Shown here piece after piece: positions 1 to 6,281 of a stretch of DNA of 7,135 bases. The position numbers and the translations under genes are program-made. The stretch spans positions 1 through 7,135 of the forward strand of contig JAAYGZ010000240.1 of assembly GCA_012727515.1 (NCBI GenBank), written 5' to 3'. The notes under the pieces were generated by a model that made no database searches, was not told the DNA's origin, and saw only the letters and a list, made by a program, of their open reading frames with translations. This DNA is from Desulfovibrionales bacterium. GTDB taxonomy: Bacteria; Desulfobacterota; Desulfovibrionia; Desulfovibrionales; Desulfomicrobiaceae. The stretch's first letter is position 1; each line of letters opens with the position of its first letter.

Positions 1-1995
1 GCAACCAGCGAGGCCATTGCCGCGCAGGCGCTTAAACTCATCAAGGTGGAATACGAAATTCTGCCTGCTGTTTTTGATGCCTTGGACGCCTTGAAACCTG
101 AGGCCCCGGAACTGCATCCTGGCAAGGGCTGTACGCCTGAAGGCAGAAACATTCCCGGTGAAATTGTGCGTATTCCCTTTAATGATGTGGAAAAAGGCTT
201 TGCCGAGTCTGATGTTATTATTGAAGAAACCTTTGACCTGCCTGTGGTCAAGCAGGTGCAGATGGAAACCCAGGCTGCGGTGGTGCAGGTGGAAGGCAAT
301 GGCAATGTGACTGTGTGGTCCACCACGCAGACCCCGCACCCCTCACGAGCCATTCTTGCCAAGATTTTTGATATTCCTGCCGGTAAAATCCGTGTGCTGG
401 CGCCTCCGTATGTGGGCGGCGGATTTGGCGTGCGCATTGGCTTAAGCGGCAAGGCAGAACCCATTGCCATGGCCCTGGCATTGCAGGCCAGGCGGCCCGT
501 GAAGCTGGTTTATACTCGTGAGGAAGATTTTATTGCCTCAGACACACGCCACGCAGCCTATGTGACGATCAAACTTGGGGCCAAAAAGGATGGAACATTT
601 CAGGCTCTGGACATGAAGAGCGTATTTAACACAGGCGCGTACTGCACGTTCGGCGCTGAATGTCCGGGCGTGTGCGGGGCCATGACCCTGGCTATTTATC
701 GCATTCCGCACCAGCATTATTATGGGCACAGTGTGTACACCAACCGCACCAGCGCCGGAGCCATGCGCGGGTTTGGCAATCCCCAGGGCAATCTGGCCAT
801 GGAACAGGTGGTGGATATGATGGCTGAAAAATTGGGCATCAATCCCCTGGAACTGCGTCTGAAAAACATCATGCAGGTTGGTGATCCGTGGTGCCTGCCT
901 TATCCGTGCGGCACAACAGAGCTTGCCGAGTGCATTCGTCAGGGCGCTGAGCGCATTGGCTGGGATCGTCTGGGCACCCTGAATGAGCCAGGAGCAACCA
1001 AACTCCGTGGCCTGGGCATGGCTGTGGGCACGCATGTAAGCAATGCCTGGCCATTTTGTGTGGATTACGACAATGCCTATGTGACCATTGAGCCTGATGG
1101 TTCAGCCCAGGTTGCGTCCGGGGTGCCTGACATGGGCACAGGCACCAGCACGAGCCTGGTGCAGATAGCTGCGGAAGCTCTGGGCATGAACATGGACCAG
1201 GTGGGCCTGACTTATGGGGACACATTAAGTACGCCTTTTGACATTGGTGGTCATGCCAGTCGCACCTGTTATGCTGCCGGAACAGCGGTCAAGGCTGCTG
1301 CGGATGACGCTCGCAAGCAGATTCTGGAATATGCTGCCGGGTTTTTTAATGTCGCGCCTGAACATCTGGAAATTAAAAATGGCGTTATTGTTCCCAAGAC
1401 TGCGCACCTTGGCACCTGCTCAGGCTCTGGCCTGTGTCAGCTGGAGGAAATAAAAGATGGCAAGGGCAATTCCGTGACCATGGAAGAGCTGGCCTATCAC
1501 GCCCATGTGCGCAACAAACAGTTCATTGGTGTTGGGCGCATTGTGCCTGAAAATGCTCCGCCCTGGCATGCCAGTTTTGCCGAGGTTGAGGTTGATACGC
1601 GCACAGGCCAGGTCCGGGTCATTCAGATGGTTGGGGCGCACGATGTGGGCCAGGCCATCAATCCCATGATTGTTGAAGGCCAGATTGAAGGCGGCACGGT
1701 CCAGGGCATCGGCTATGCTTTAAGTGAGGAAATCACCTACACAGAAAAGGGCCGCCAGCAGCAATCAAGTATGCATAATTACATGCTGCCCACGGCTGAG
1801 GACACACCAGAGATTCATTCCATTATCGTGACCTCAAGTGATCCTACCGGCCCTTATGGTGCCAAGGGCGCTGGTGAATGCAGTCTGGTTTGTCCGGCCT
1901 CTGCCCTTGCCAATGCCGTGGCAAATGCAACAGGATACCGCTTCATAAAGACCCCCATGACACCAGAACGGGTTTTCAAAGCCCTGAACTCATAA
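1..1995 (+). CDS. Xanthine dehydrogenase-family molybdenum hydroxylase, molybdopterin-binding subunit (5' truncated)
   Basis: The frame is open from base 1 to the TAA at 1993-1995 (664 codons), and the first residues are already inside a conserved region (EAIAAQALKLIKVEYE), so the true start lies upstream. The piece begins near the end of the a/b-hammerhead domain and contains the whole molybdopterin-binding region. Visible landmarks by window codon are: QTPHP near 110, the GGGFG loop at 139-143, the RGFGNPQG motif with Arg256, a glycine-rich DMGTGTST stretch near 377-384, and GAKGAGE with the probable catalytic Glu626. Family members hydroxylate aldehydes, purines or other N-heterocycles at a Mo-pterin centre using water as oxygen source. 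Roughly 100 residues are missing if it is a stand-alone large subunit, or nearer 280 if an N-terminal 2Fe-2S domain is fused. The downstream yqeB, yqeC and mocA genes suggest a selenium-dependent enzyme with a dinucleotide cofactor. There is no in-frame TGA, so selenium would sit on the cofactor, not in the chain. Substrate is unknown. Confidence 0.93.
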   Translation, partial: ATSEAIAAQALKLIKVEYEILPAVFDALDALKPEAPELHPGKGCTPEGRNIPGEIVRIPFNDVEKGFAESDVIIEETFDLPVVKQVQMETQAAVVQVEGNGNVTVWSTTQTPHPSRAILAKIFDIPAGKIRVLAPPYVGGGFGVRIGLSGKAEPIAMALALQARRPVKLVYTREEDFIASDTRHAAYVTIKLGAKKDGTFQALDMKSVFNTGAYCTFGAECPGVCGAMTLAIYRIPHQHYYGHSVYTNRTSAGAMRGFGNPQGNLAMEQVVDMMAEKLGINPLELRLKNIMQVGDPWCLPYPCGTTELAECIRQGAERIGWDRLGTLNEPGATKLRGLGMAVGTHVSNAWPFCVDYDNAYVTIEPDGSAQVASGVPDMGTGTSTSLVQIAAEALGMNMDQVGLTYGDTLSTPFDIGGHASRTCYAAGTAVKAAADDARKQILEYAAGFFNVAPEHLEIKNGVIVPKTAHLGTCSGSGLCQLEEIKDGKGNSVTMEELAYHAHVRNKQFIGVGRIVPENAPPWHASFAEVEVDTRTGQVRVIQMVGAHDVGQAINPMIVEGQIEGGTVQGIGYALSEEITYTEKGRQQQSSMHNYMLPTAEDTPEIHSIIVTSSDPTGPYGAKGAGECSLVCPASALANAVANATGYRFIKTPMTPERVFKALNS

Positions 1996-2001
1996 CCTGT
2001 G

Positions 2002-2022
2002 GCGCAGGGATATTCCCTGCGC
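2002..2022 (+). other. Intercistronic perfect hairpin
   Basis: GCGCAGGGA at 2002-2010 and TCCCTGCGC at 2014-2022 are exact reverse complements around a TAT loop. The stem can be lengthened by two G-U wobbles and a G-C pair (1999-2001 with 2023-2025). It begins six bases after the hydroxylase stop and lies just before the ribosome binding site of the next gene. No T tract follows, so a classical intrinsic terminator is unlikely. An mRNA-stabilising or processing stem that sets different levels for the two genes is the more likely role (inference). Confidence 0.7.
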
Positions 2023-2034
2023 TGCCTGCTACCC

Positions 2035-2041
2035 AAGGAGG
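2035..2041 (+). promoter_or_regulatory. Shine-Dalgarno site for the outer-membrane protein gene
   Basis: AAGGAGG is a near-perfect anti-16S match, four bases before the ATG at 2046. It decides the start: an in-frame GTG-type extension back to 1878 would overlap the hydroxylase gene and put a non-signal-like segment before the signal peptide. Confidence 0.85.
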
Positions 2042-2045
2042 AAGG

Positions 2046-2942
2046 ATGCGGAAGTTTATTTGCATGGCCCTGACAGCGTTTGTTTGTCTGACTGGATCAT
2101 CTGCTCTGGCTGGATCAGGGCATTATGTGAGCGGAGCCGAAGGTATTAAAGCTGCAAGCCTGCCGCCTGAAGGCGTGTATTACCGATTGTACAATTTGTT
2201 TTATACTGCCGATGACCTGAGGGATAAAAACGGACACAAGTCTGATGTGGATTTTGACGTGAATGTCTATGCCATGGTGCATCGTCTGATCTATTCTTCA
2301 GGCATTGAAATTCTGGGAGGCAATCTGGTGGCAGATATCTGTGTGCCGCTGGTCTATACAGATATTTCCATGAAAGCAGGCGGGGTCAGGTTTTTTGACG
2401 ACAATAAATTCGGGCTGGGCGATATCCTTATTGAACCAGCGCTGCTGGGCTGGCATGGTCCGCAGTATGACGCAGCCATTGGGGTGGGTGTGTATCTGCC
2501 CACAGGTGAGTTTGATGCTGACAAGCCAGCCAGCCCTGGCAAGGGTTTCTGGACAGGATTGTTCACAGCAGGGGCAACCCTGTATTTTGACGAGGCCAGA
2601 ACCTGGTCTGCCTCTGTTCTGGGGCGGTACGAAATCCATTCTGAGCAGGATGATACAGACATCACCTATGGCAATGATTTTCATTTTGAATGGGGCCTGG
2701 GCAAAACCATTGCCCAGATCTGGGATGTGGGTCTGGCCGGGTATTGTCGCTGGCAGGTCACTGACGACAGTGGTCCTGGAAGCAGCAATGACCGGGAACA
2801 GGCCTATGCCATTGGCCCGGAAGTAAGTGTGTTTGTGCCTGGCTGGGGCGTGGGCGTGTCCCTGCGTTCTTTGTGGGAATTTGAAAACAAGGTAAATACC
2901 CAGGGCAATGTGACCACGCTTATGATTATGAAAGTATTTTAA
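2046..2942 (+). CDS. Outer-membrane beta-barrel protein, MetA-pathway/transporter-like family
   Basis: This 298-residue protein starts with a clear Sec signal peptide (MRKFICMALTAFVCLTGSSALA, residues 1-22, cleavage likely after ALA). The mature part alternates polar and aromatic/aliphatic residues as beta-barrel strands do. It has the repeated pattern of short strands and glycine-rich turns of the 'MetA-pathway of phenol degradation' putative transporter family (for example GVGVYLPTGEFD near residues 147-158 and GLGKTIAQIWDVGLAGY near 218-234). It ends in Phe, typical of barrels recognised by the BAM machinery. Members are often found beside genes for uptake or breakdown of aromatic or heterocyclic compounds. 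Here it lies 50 bases after the hydroxylase gene and 10 bases before yqeB, which suggests co-transcription and a possible role in passing the hydroxylase substrate across the outer membrane. That role is inference, and family members are poorly characterised. Confidence 0.8.
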   Translation: MRKFICMALTAFVCLTGSSALAGSGHYVSGAEGIKAASLPPEGVYYRLYNLFYTADDLRDKNGHKSDVDFDVNVYAMVHRLIYSSGIEILGGNLVADICVPLVYTDISMKAGGVRFFDDNKFGLGDILIEPALLGWHGPQYDAAIGVGVYLPTGEFDADKPASPGKGFWTGLFTAGATLYFDEARTWSASVLGRYEIHSEQDDTDITYGNDFHFEWGLGKTIAQIWDVGLAGYCRWQVTDDSGPGSSNDREQAYAIGPEVSVFVPGWGVGVSLRSLWEFENKVNTQGNVTTLMIMKVF

Positions 2943-2946
2943 GGGG
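2941..2946 (+). promoter_or_regulatory. Shine-Dalgarno site for yqeB
   Basis: AAGGGG overlaps the TAA stop of the preceding gene (2940-2942) and sits six bases before the ATG at 2953. This supports that start and translation from a shared transcript. Confidence 0.7.
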
Positions 2947-2952
2947 CTTTTT

Positions 2953-3759
2953 ATGTCCACACGTTTACGCGACCTGACCCTGGTCATGAAAAGTGGCGGA
3001 GAAATGGGATCAGCCATTGTCTGGAGACTCTATCAGGCTGGCTTGCGGCGTATTCTGATCCTGGAAACAGCGCACCCCCTGGCAGTGCGGCGCACAGTCA
3101 GTTTTTGCGAGGCCGTGCATGATGGCCACTGCATGGTTGAAGGAGTGCGTGCTCAACGTGTGGACGCTGTGGAACAGATAGTTCCGCTCTGGGCTGACGG
3201 GCAGATTCCTGTGCTTGTTGACCCAGAGTGGAGCAGCCTGGAAAGCGTGCAGCCGGATGTTCTGGTGGATGCCATTATTGCCAAGCGCAATCTGGGCACG
3301 CGACGCACAGACGCGCCTGTGGTCATTGGCCTGGGGCCTGGTTTTACTGCTGGTCAGGACGTGCATATGGTTGTGGAAACCAAACGCGGCCATGATCTGG
3401 GCCGTATTCTGACCACTGGCCAGGCCGCGCCCAATACGGGCATTCCTGGGGAAATAGGCGGGTTTTCCAGGGAGCGCGTGGTGCGTGCTCCTGTGTCTGG
3501 CAGGCTGAGTTGGGCCTGTCAGCTTGGGGATATGGTCCGGGCTGGTCAGATTCTGGGCCAGGTGGATATTGTGCCTGTGATGGCGGAAATTGATGGTCTG
3601 TTGCGTGGCCAGGTCAGACCAAATGGCTCTGTGCCATGTGGCTTCAAACTTGGCGATATTGATCCGCGAGGGGACAGGCAATTTCTGCACACCATTTCAG
3701 ACAAGGGACGCGCCCTGGGCGGGGCTGTGCTGGAGGCGGTCCTGCGAGTCTATCATTGA
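2953..3759 (+). CDS. yqeB: Selenium-dependent molybdenum hydroxylase accessory protein YqeB (EF2563 family)
   Basis: The 268-residue protein matches the YqeB/EF2563 family over its full length. Landmarks are an N-terminal nucleotide-binding-like turn KSGGEMGSA (13-21) followed by WRLYQAGLR. Then come the ETAHPLAVRRTVSFCEAV block (38-55), the highly conserved DAIIAKRNLGT segment (106-116), VIGLGPGFTAGQDVH (124-138) and ETKRGHDLGRI (142-152). A C-terminal part resembling a small barrel follows (GRLSWACQLGD...GLLRGQV, about 183-221). The family is known as a marker that co-occurs with selenium-dependent molybdenum hydroxylases and is thought to act in inserting or handling the labile selenium of the molybdenum cofactor; the exact chemistry is not established. 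It is cytoplasmic, with no signal peptide. Its stop overlaps the start of yqeC by four bases, so the two are probably translationally coupled. Function by family recognition is secure; mechanism is not. Confidence 0.9.
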   Translation: MSTRLRDLTLVMKSGGEMGSAIVWRLYQAGLRRILILETAHPLAVRRTVSFCEAVHDGHCMVEGVRAQRVDAVEQIVPLWADGQIPVLVDPEWSSLESVQPDVLVDAIIAKRNLGTRRTDAPVVIGLGPGFTAGQDVHMVVETKRGHDLGRILTTGQAAPNTGIPGEIGGFSRERVVRAPVSGRLSWACQLGDMVRAGQILGQVDIVPVMAEIDGLLRGQVRPNGSVPCGFKLGDIDPRGDRQFLHTISDKGRALGGAVLEAVLRVYH

Positions 3760-4523
3760 GCCTGGTCCAGTGCCTGGCTGCTGCCCTGGATTTGCCAGCC
3801 CAGGGGCTGCTGTCCATTGTCGGGGCAGGGGGCAAAACCACGCTCATGTATCGTCTGGCAGCGGAACTGACCACCCTGGGCCTGCGTGTGGCCTGCACAA
3901 CCACAACAAAAATTTTTCCTCCGGCTGACCATCAGGCCAGCCTTGTCCTTACCAGCGCTGACACACATTGGCTGGATACGTGCCGCGCCATGCCAGCTAC
4001 CCAGTGTGTTTGTCTGGGCTTAAAACGCATCCATGATAAAATTTCAGGGCTTTCCTGCGCCACGGTCAATGAACTGGCCAGGGCAAACGTCTTTGACTGG
4101 ATTCTGGTAGAAGCAGACGGAGCGCGAGGCCTGGCGCTGAAAGCTCCGGCAGAGCACGAGCCAGTTATACCAGGGGCGAGCACGCATGTGCTGGCTGTTC
4201 TTGGGCTGACAGCCCTGGGACAACCCCTGGAAGAAGGGCAGGTCTGTCGCAGCGGGCACTATGCCAGGCTTACAGGCCTGGCCCCTGGAGCAGCAGTAAG
4301 CCCGGAGTCTGTGGCCAGGCTGTGTGCTCATCCAGACGGGGCATTTAAAAATACTCCGCCTGGTGCGCAGCGCCTGTTGTGGCTGAATCAGGCTGATGTA
4401 CCCCAGACCCTGGTTCTGGGGCGAGAGATTTTGCATCAACTACGCACCCGTGCTTTTTTTCCATACCGGGTCTGCTTAGGCGCAGCACAACAGGACCACT
4501 GTGTGCGGGAGGTCTGGCCATGA
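3756..4523 (+). CDS. yqeC: Selenium cofactor biosynthesis protein YqeC
   Basis: This 255-residue protein has an N-terminal P-loop, GAGGKTT (23-29), then TTTTKIFPP (48-56), the conserved DWILVEADGARGLALKAP block (114-131) ending in HEPVIP, a VLGL segment (147-150) and a C-terminal HPDGAFKN/LWLNQAD region (192-214). This is the order seen in YqeC proteins, which accompany YqeB in selenium-dependent molybdenum hydroxylase loci and are presumed NTP-binding factors of the selenium-modified cofactor. The chosen start is TTG at 3756, giving a TTGA overlap with the yqeB stop. The first in-frame ATG lies after the P-loop and would destroy it. A weak GCGAG seven bases upstream may serve as ribosome binding site, but coupling to yqeB translation is the more likely way it is started. 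It ends in an ATGA overlap with mocA. Confidence 0.88.
   Translation: MSLVQCLAAALDLPAQGLLSIVGAGGKTTLMYRLAAELTTLGLRVACTTTTKIFPPADHQASLVLTSADTHWLDTCRAMPATQCVCLGLKRIHDKISGLSCATVNELARANVFDWILVEADGARGLALKAPAEHEPVIPGASTHVLAVLGLTALGQPLEEGQVCRSGHYARLTGLAPGAAVSPESVARLCAHPDGAFKNTPPGAQRLLWLNQADVPQTLVLGREILHQLRTRAFFPYRVCLGAAQQDHCVREVWP
4507..4512 (+). promoter_or_regulatory. Shine-Dalgarno site for mocA inside the yqeC end
   Basis: GGGAGG lies seven bases before the ATG at 4520, within the last codons of yqeC. It supports this start and the four-base overlap. Confidence 0.7.
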
Positions 4524-5128
4524 CAGTGCGCGGGGTGATTCTGGCTGCCGGACGAGGCACGCGCATGGGACAGACCAAGCAACTGCTGCCCCTGCATGGC
4601 AAGCCCCTTGTACAGCATGTTCTTGATGCGGCCCGGAGTTCTGTTTTGACGCATCTGACACTGATTCTGGGCCATGCCCATGAGATAATTCTGCCTGCCC
4701 TGGATACCACAGGCGTGACGGTGCTGATCAATCCACAATATGCATCAGGACAAAGCACATCCGTGCACCTGGGGCTGGCCCACGGGCCAGATGCAGATGG
4801 CGTCATGTTTCTGCTTGGAGATCAGCCCTGTATAACGCCCTTTCTCATTGACACGCTTGTTCATGTTTTCTGCACAGAACAACCCTGGGCTGTTGTGCCC
4901 ATGTATCAGCAGCAGCCCGGTAATCCGGTTATTCTGGGCCGTGCCCTTATGCGCGAGGCGTTTTGTGTGGATGGAGACACTGGAGCGCGTTCATTACTAC
5001 AGCGCCATGCTGCTCATGTCCGTCATCTTGCGGTGGAAGATCCTTTGCTGCTGCGTGATGTGGATACCCTGGAAGACTATATGGAACTTGTGGCCGCTGT
5101 CCCACCCGTGGACTGTTCTGGCTGCTGA
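4520..5128 (+). CDS. mocA: Molybdenum cofactor nucleotidyltransferase, MocA/MobA-like
   Basis: The 202-residue protein is a single-domain MobA-like NTP transferase. The nucleotide-binding signature LAAGRGTRMG (8-17) with QTKQLLP just after it is followed by NPQYASGQSTS (71-81), the metal-site GDQP (100-103), GNPVIL (134-139), GDTGAR (152-157) and a closing DVDT (180-183). The GQSTS and GDTGAR motifs favour MocA, which joins CTP to Mo-molybdopterin to make the cytosine dinucleotide cofactor of hydroxylases, over MobA, which uses GTP. In a selenium-type locus the same subfamily is sometimes simply called a molybdenum hydroxylase accessory NTP transferase. It acts in the cytoplasm on the cofactor that goes into the upstream enzyme. 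Oddly, the tail after residue 193 (PPVDCSGC) ends in a C-x-x-C pair not needed for the fold. The nucleotide preference is inferred from motifs and context. Confidence 0.87.
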   Translation: MTVRGVILAAGRGTRMGQTKQLLPLHGKPLVQHVLDAARSSVLTHLTLILGHAHEIILPALDTTGVTVLINPQYASGQSTSVHLGLAHGPDADGVMFLLGDQPCITPFLIDTLVHVFCTEQPWAVVPMYQQQPGNPVILGRALMREAFCVDGDTGARSLLQRHAAHVRHLAVEDPLLLRDVDTLEDYMELVAAVPPVDCSGC

Positions 5129-5143
5129 TCCTGACCTGAACGC

Positions 5144-5167
5144 CTGGCCTTGACACTGGCCTTGACG
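5144..5167 (+). repeat. 12-bp tandem repeat, two copies
   Basis: CTGGCCTTGACA (5144-5155) is followed directly by CTGGCCTTGACG (5156-5167), differing only in the last base. Related fragments (GCCTGGC, CTGTGGCC) flank it. The pair lies in the 69-base spacer between mocA and the ZnuA-like gene. Each copy contains a TTGAC that resembles a -35 element. The second copy is followed 18 bases later by TACACA (5186-5191), a weak -10, which would start RNA at or very near the ATG at 5198. The promoter reading is speculative. Confidence 0.6.
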
Positions 5168-5197
5168 CCTGGCTGTGGCCGTGCCTACACATCTGAC

Positions 5198-6079
5198 ATG
5201 AAAAAAATCACGCACATCCTTTTTGTCTGTGTTCTGCTGTTCATCGTACATGCTGGACAGGCTGTGGCAGAGCCGGTGGTCTTTGTGACTCTTGGGCCGC
5301 AGAAATTTTTTGTGGAATGCATCAGCCAGGGCCAGGTTTTGGTACAGGTCATGGTTGAGCCAGGAGCCAATCCTCATGTCTATGAGCCAAAGCCCAGGCA
5401 AATGCAGGCCCTGAGCACGGCTTCGCTGTATTTCAGCATTGGAGACAGTTTTGATCTGGCCTGGCTGCCCCGGCTACAGGCAGCCAGCCCTCGTATGCGG
5501 GTTGTGCAGACAGACAAAGGCTGCGCTAAAATATCCATGATCGCCCATGAACATGAAGGGGTTGGCTCAGACCATAGCCATGAGCATGGTCTGGACCCGC
5601 ATATCTGGCTTGATCCGGCCTTGGTGAAAATCCAGGCCAGGCATATTGCTGACGCGCTTGTGCAGGCAGACCCAGACAATGCAGCCCTGTACCGTGCCAA
5701 TACCGTGGATTTTATGGCAGAGCTTGATCAGCTTGATCAGGAATTGCGCGAGATTTTGGGTGGTCTGCCCCCGGACCAGCGCAGTTTTCTGGTTTTTCAT
5801 CCATCCTGGGGCTATTTTGCCAAGGCCTATGGCCTGGAGCAGATGGCCACTGAAACAGAAGGCAAAGAGCCAAGCGCCAAGGATATACGCCAGATCATCA
5901 GCCTGGCCAGGGAAAAGAAAATCCGGGTCATTTTTGTGCAGCCCCAGTTTTCTGAAAAAAGCGCGGGAGTGCTGGCCAAGGAAATAGGAGCGCAGGTTGT
6001 GCGGCTTGATCCCCTGGCCCAGGATTGGGCGGAGAATTTACGCCAGGCAGCACGGGCCTTTGCCACGGCCCTGCAGTAA
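5198..6079 (+). CDS. znuA: Periplasmic zinc-type ABC substrate-binding protein, ZnuA-like
   Basis: This 293-residue protein belongs to the cluster A-I (ZnuA/TroA) metal-binding family. A signal peptide runs from MKKITHILFV to about residue 25 (hydrophobic core CVLLFIVHAG, cleavage near AVA-E). No lipobox is evident. Expected metal ligands are His60 (EPGANPH), His135 (GLDPHIWLDP), His201 (FHPSWGYFAKAYGL) and possibly Asp271 (RLDPLAQD). A short His-rich loop (HEHEGVGSDHSHEH, 117-130) precedes the second ligand, which favours zinc over manganese. The later QPQFSEKSA segment (248-256) is also typical. It would capture zinc in the periplasm for a ZnuBC transporter, but no permease or ATPase gene follows; the next gene is foreign-looking. 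The ATG at 5198 was chosen because the signal peptide starts there. An upstream in-frame TTG (5150) would add an unlikely extension. No clear Shine-Dalgarno precedes the ATG. Metal specificity is inferred. Confidence 0.88.
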   Translation: MKKITHILFVCVLLFIVHAGQAVAEPVVFVTLGPQKFFVECISQGQVLVQVMVEPGANPHVYEPKPRQMQALSTASLYFSIGDSFDLAWLPRLQAASPRMRVVQTDKGCAKISMIAHEHEGVGSDHSHEHGLDPHIWLDPALVKIQARHIADALVQADPDNAALYRANTVDFMAELDQLDQELREILGGLPPDQRSFLVFHPSWGYFAKAYGLEQMATETEGKEPSAKDIRQIISLAREKKIRVIFVQPQFSEKSAGVLAKEIGAQVVRLDPLAQDWAENLRQAARAFATALQ

Positions 6080-6280
6080 GATTTTGAGGCCAGTCATTGC
6101 AAAGGATTATTCGCTTGGATGAGCAGTAGGCCAATCCAGTACGGAGCATCTGACCAACTTTATGAATAAATACATGGACTGGTCTGTTGGGATGAAACTA
6201 TGGGCTTTTGGGATTATCCGAGGAATTGGAAAGCCTGGTCCAAATAGTGGGCATGAGAAACGGTTTTGCCGGAGGTTTTA
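6080..6280. other. Gene-poor junction with a shift in base composition
   Basis: Between the ZnuA-like gene and the lincosamide nucleotidyltransferase-like gene there is no convincing coding region on either strand, no terminator hairpin after the TAA at 6077-6079, and no strong sigma-70 promoter. The stretch is more AT-rich than the left part of the window and resembles the gene to its right. CCAAC (6154-6158) and GTTGG (6186-6190) form a short inverted repeat, too small to assign. It may hold the left boundary of an acquired segment. Confidence 0.45.
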
Positions 6281-6281
6281 A
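6162..6281 (+). other. Possible 39-codon leader ORF or gene remnant
   Basis: An ATG at 6162 opens a frame of 39 residues (starting MNKYMDWSVGMKLWAFG) that ends with TAA at 6279-6281, overlapping the ATG of the next gene by one base (TAATG). No ribosome binding site sits at a proper distance before 6162. The start has a hydrophobic stretch after a short polar lead, vaguely like the first membrane segment of a sensory protein, but then becomes basic and unlike a membrane helix. It could be a leader peptide coupled to the resistance-type gene, the broken 5' end of a host gene at an insertion point, or chance. Confidence 0.2.
6271..6275 (+). promoter_or_regulatory. Shine-Dalgarno site for the nucleotidyltransferase-like gene
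   Basis: GGAGG lies five bases before the ATG at 6281. It decides the start against an in-frame TTG at 6266, which would precede the site itself. Confidence 0.8.

Noticed and set aside
46..48. GTG at 46 as the start of the hydroxylase gene
   Set aside because: It encodes a valine inside a conserved segment (LIKVEYE), and the frame is open to base 1; the gene is simply cut by the window edge.
1..1995. Selenocysteine codon in the molybdenum hydroxylase
   Set aside because: There is no in-frame TGA in the visible part; selenium in this enzyme class is on the cofactor.
2002..2022. Intrinsic terminator after the hydroxylase gene
   Set aside because: The stem is good, but no T run follows, only GCTGCCTGC.
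1878..2045. N-terminal extension of the outer-membrane protein
   Set aside because: It overlaps the end of the hydroxylase gene, has no signal character, and the strong AAGGAGG and signal peptide mark 2046 as the start.
2298..3017. Long reverse-strand open frame
   Set aside because: It is antisense to two well-supported genes, has no recognisable domain and shows the His/Arg/Pro-rich composition of a shadow frame. The same applies to the reverse frames at 538-1035 and 3010-3690.
6084..6112. Sigma-70 promoter for the lnu-like gene (TTGAGG with a GATTAT/TTATTC -10)
   Set aside because: Both boxes and the spacing are poor, and the site is far from the start; not distinguishable from chance.
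6152..6192. attC-like site upstream of the lnu-like gene (GACCAAC ... GTTGGGA)
   Set aside because: Each core has a mismatch, the total span of about 41 bases is short for attC, and the internal arms do not pair well.
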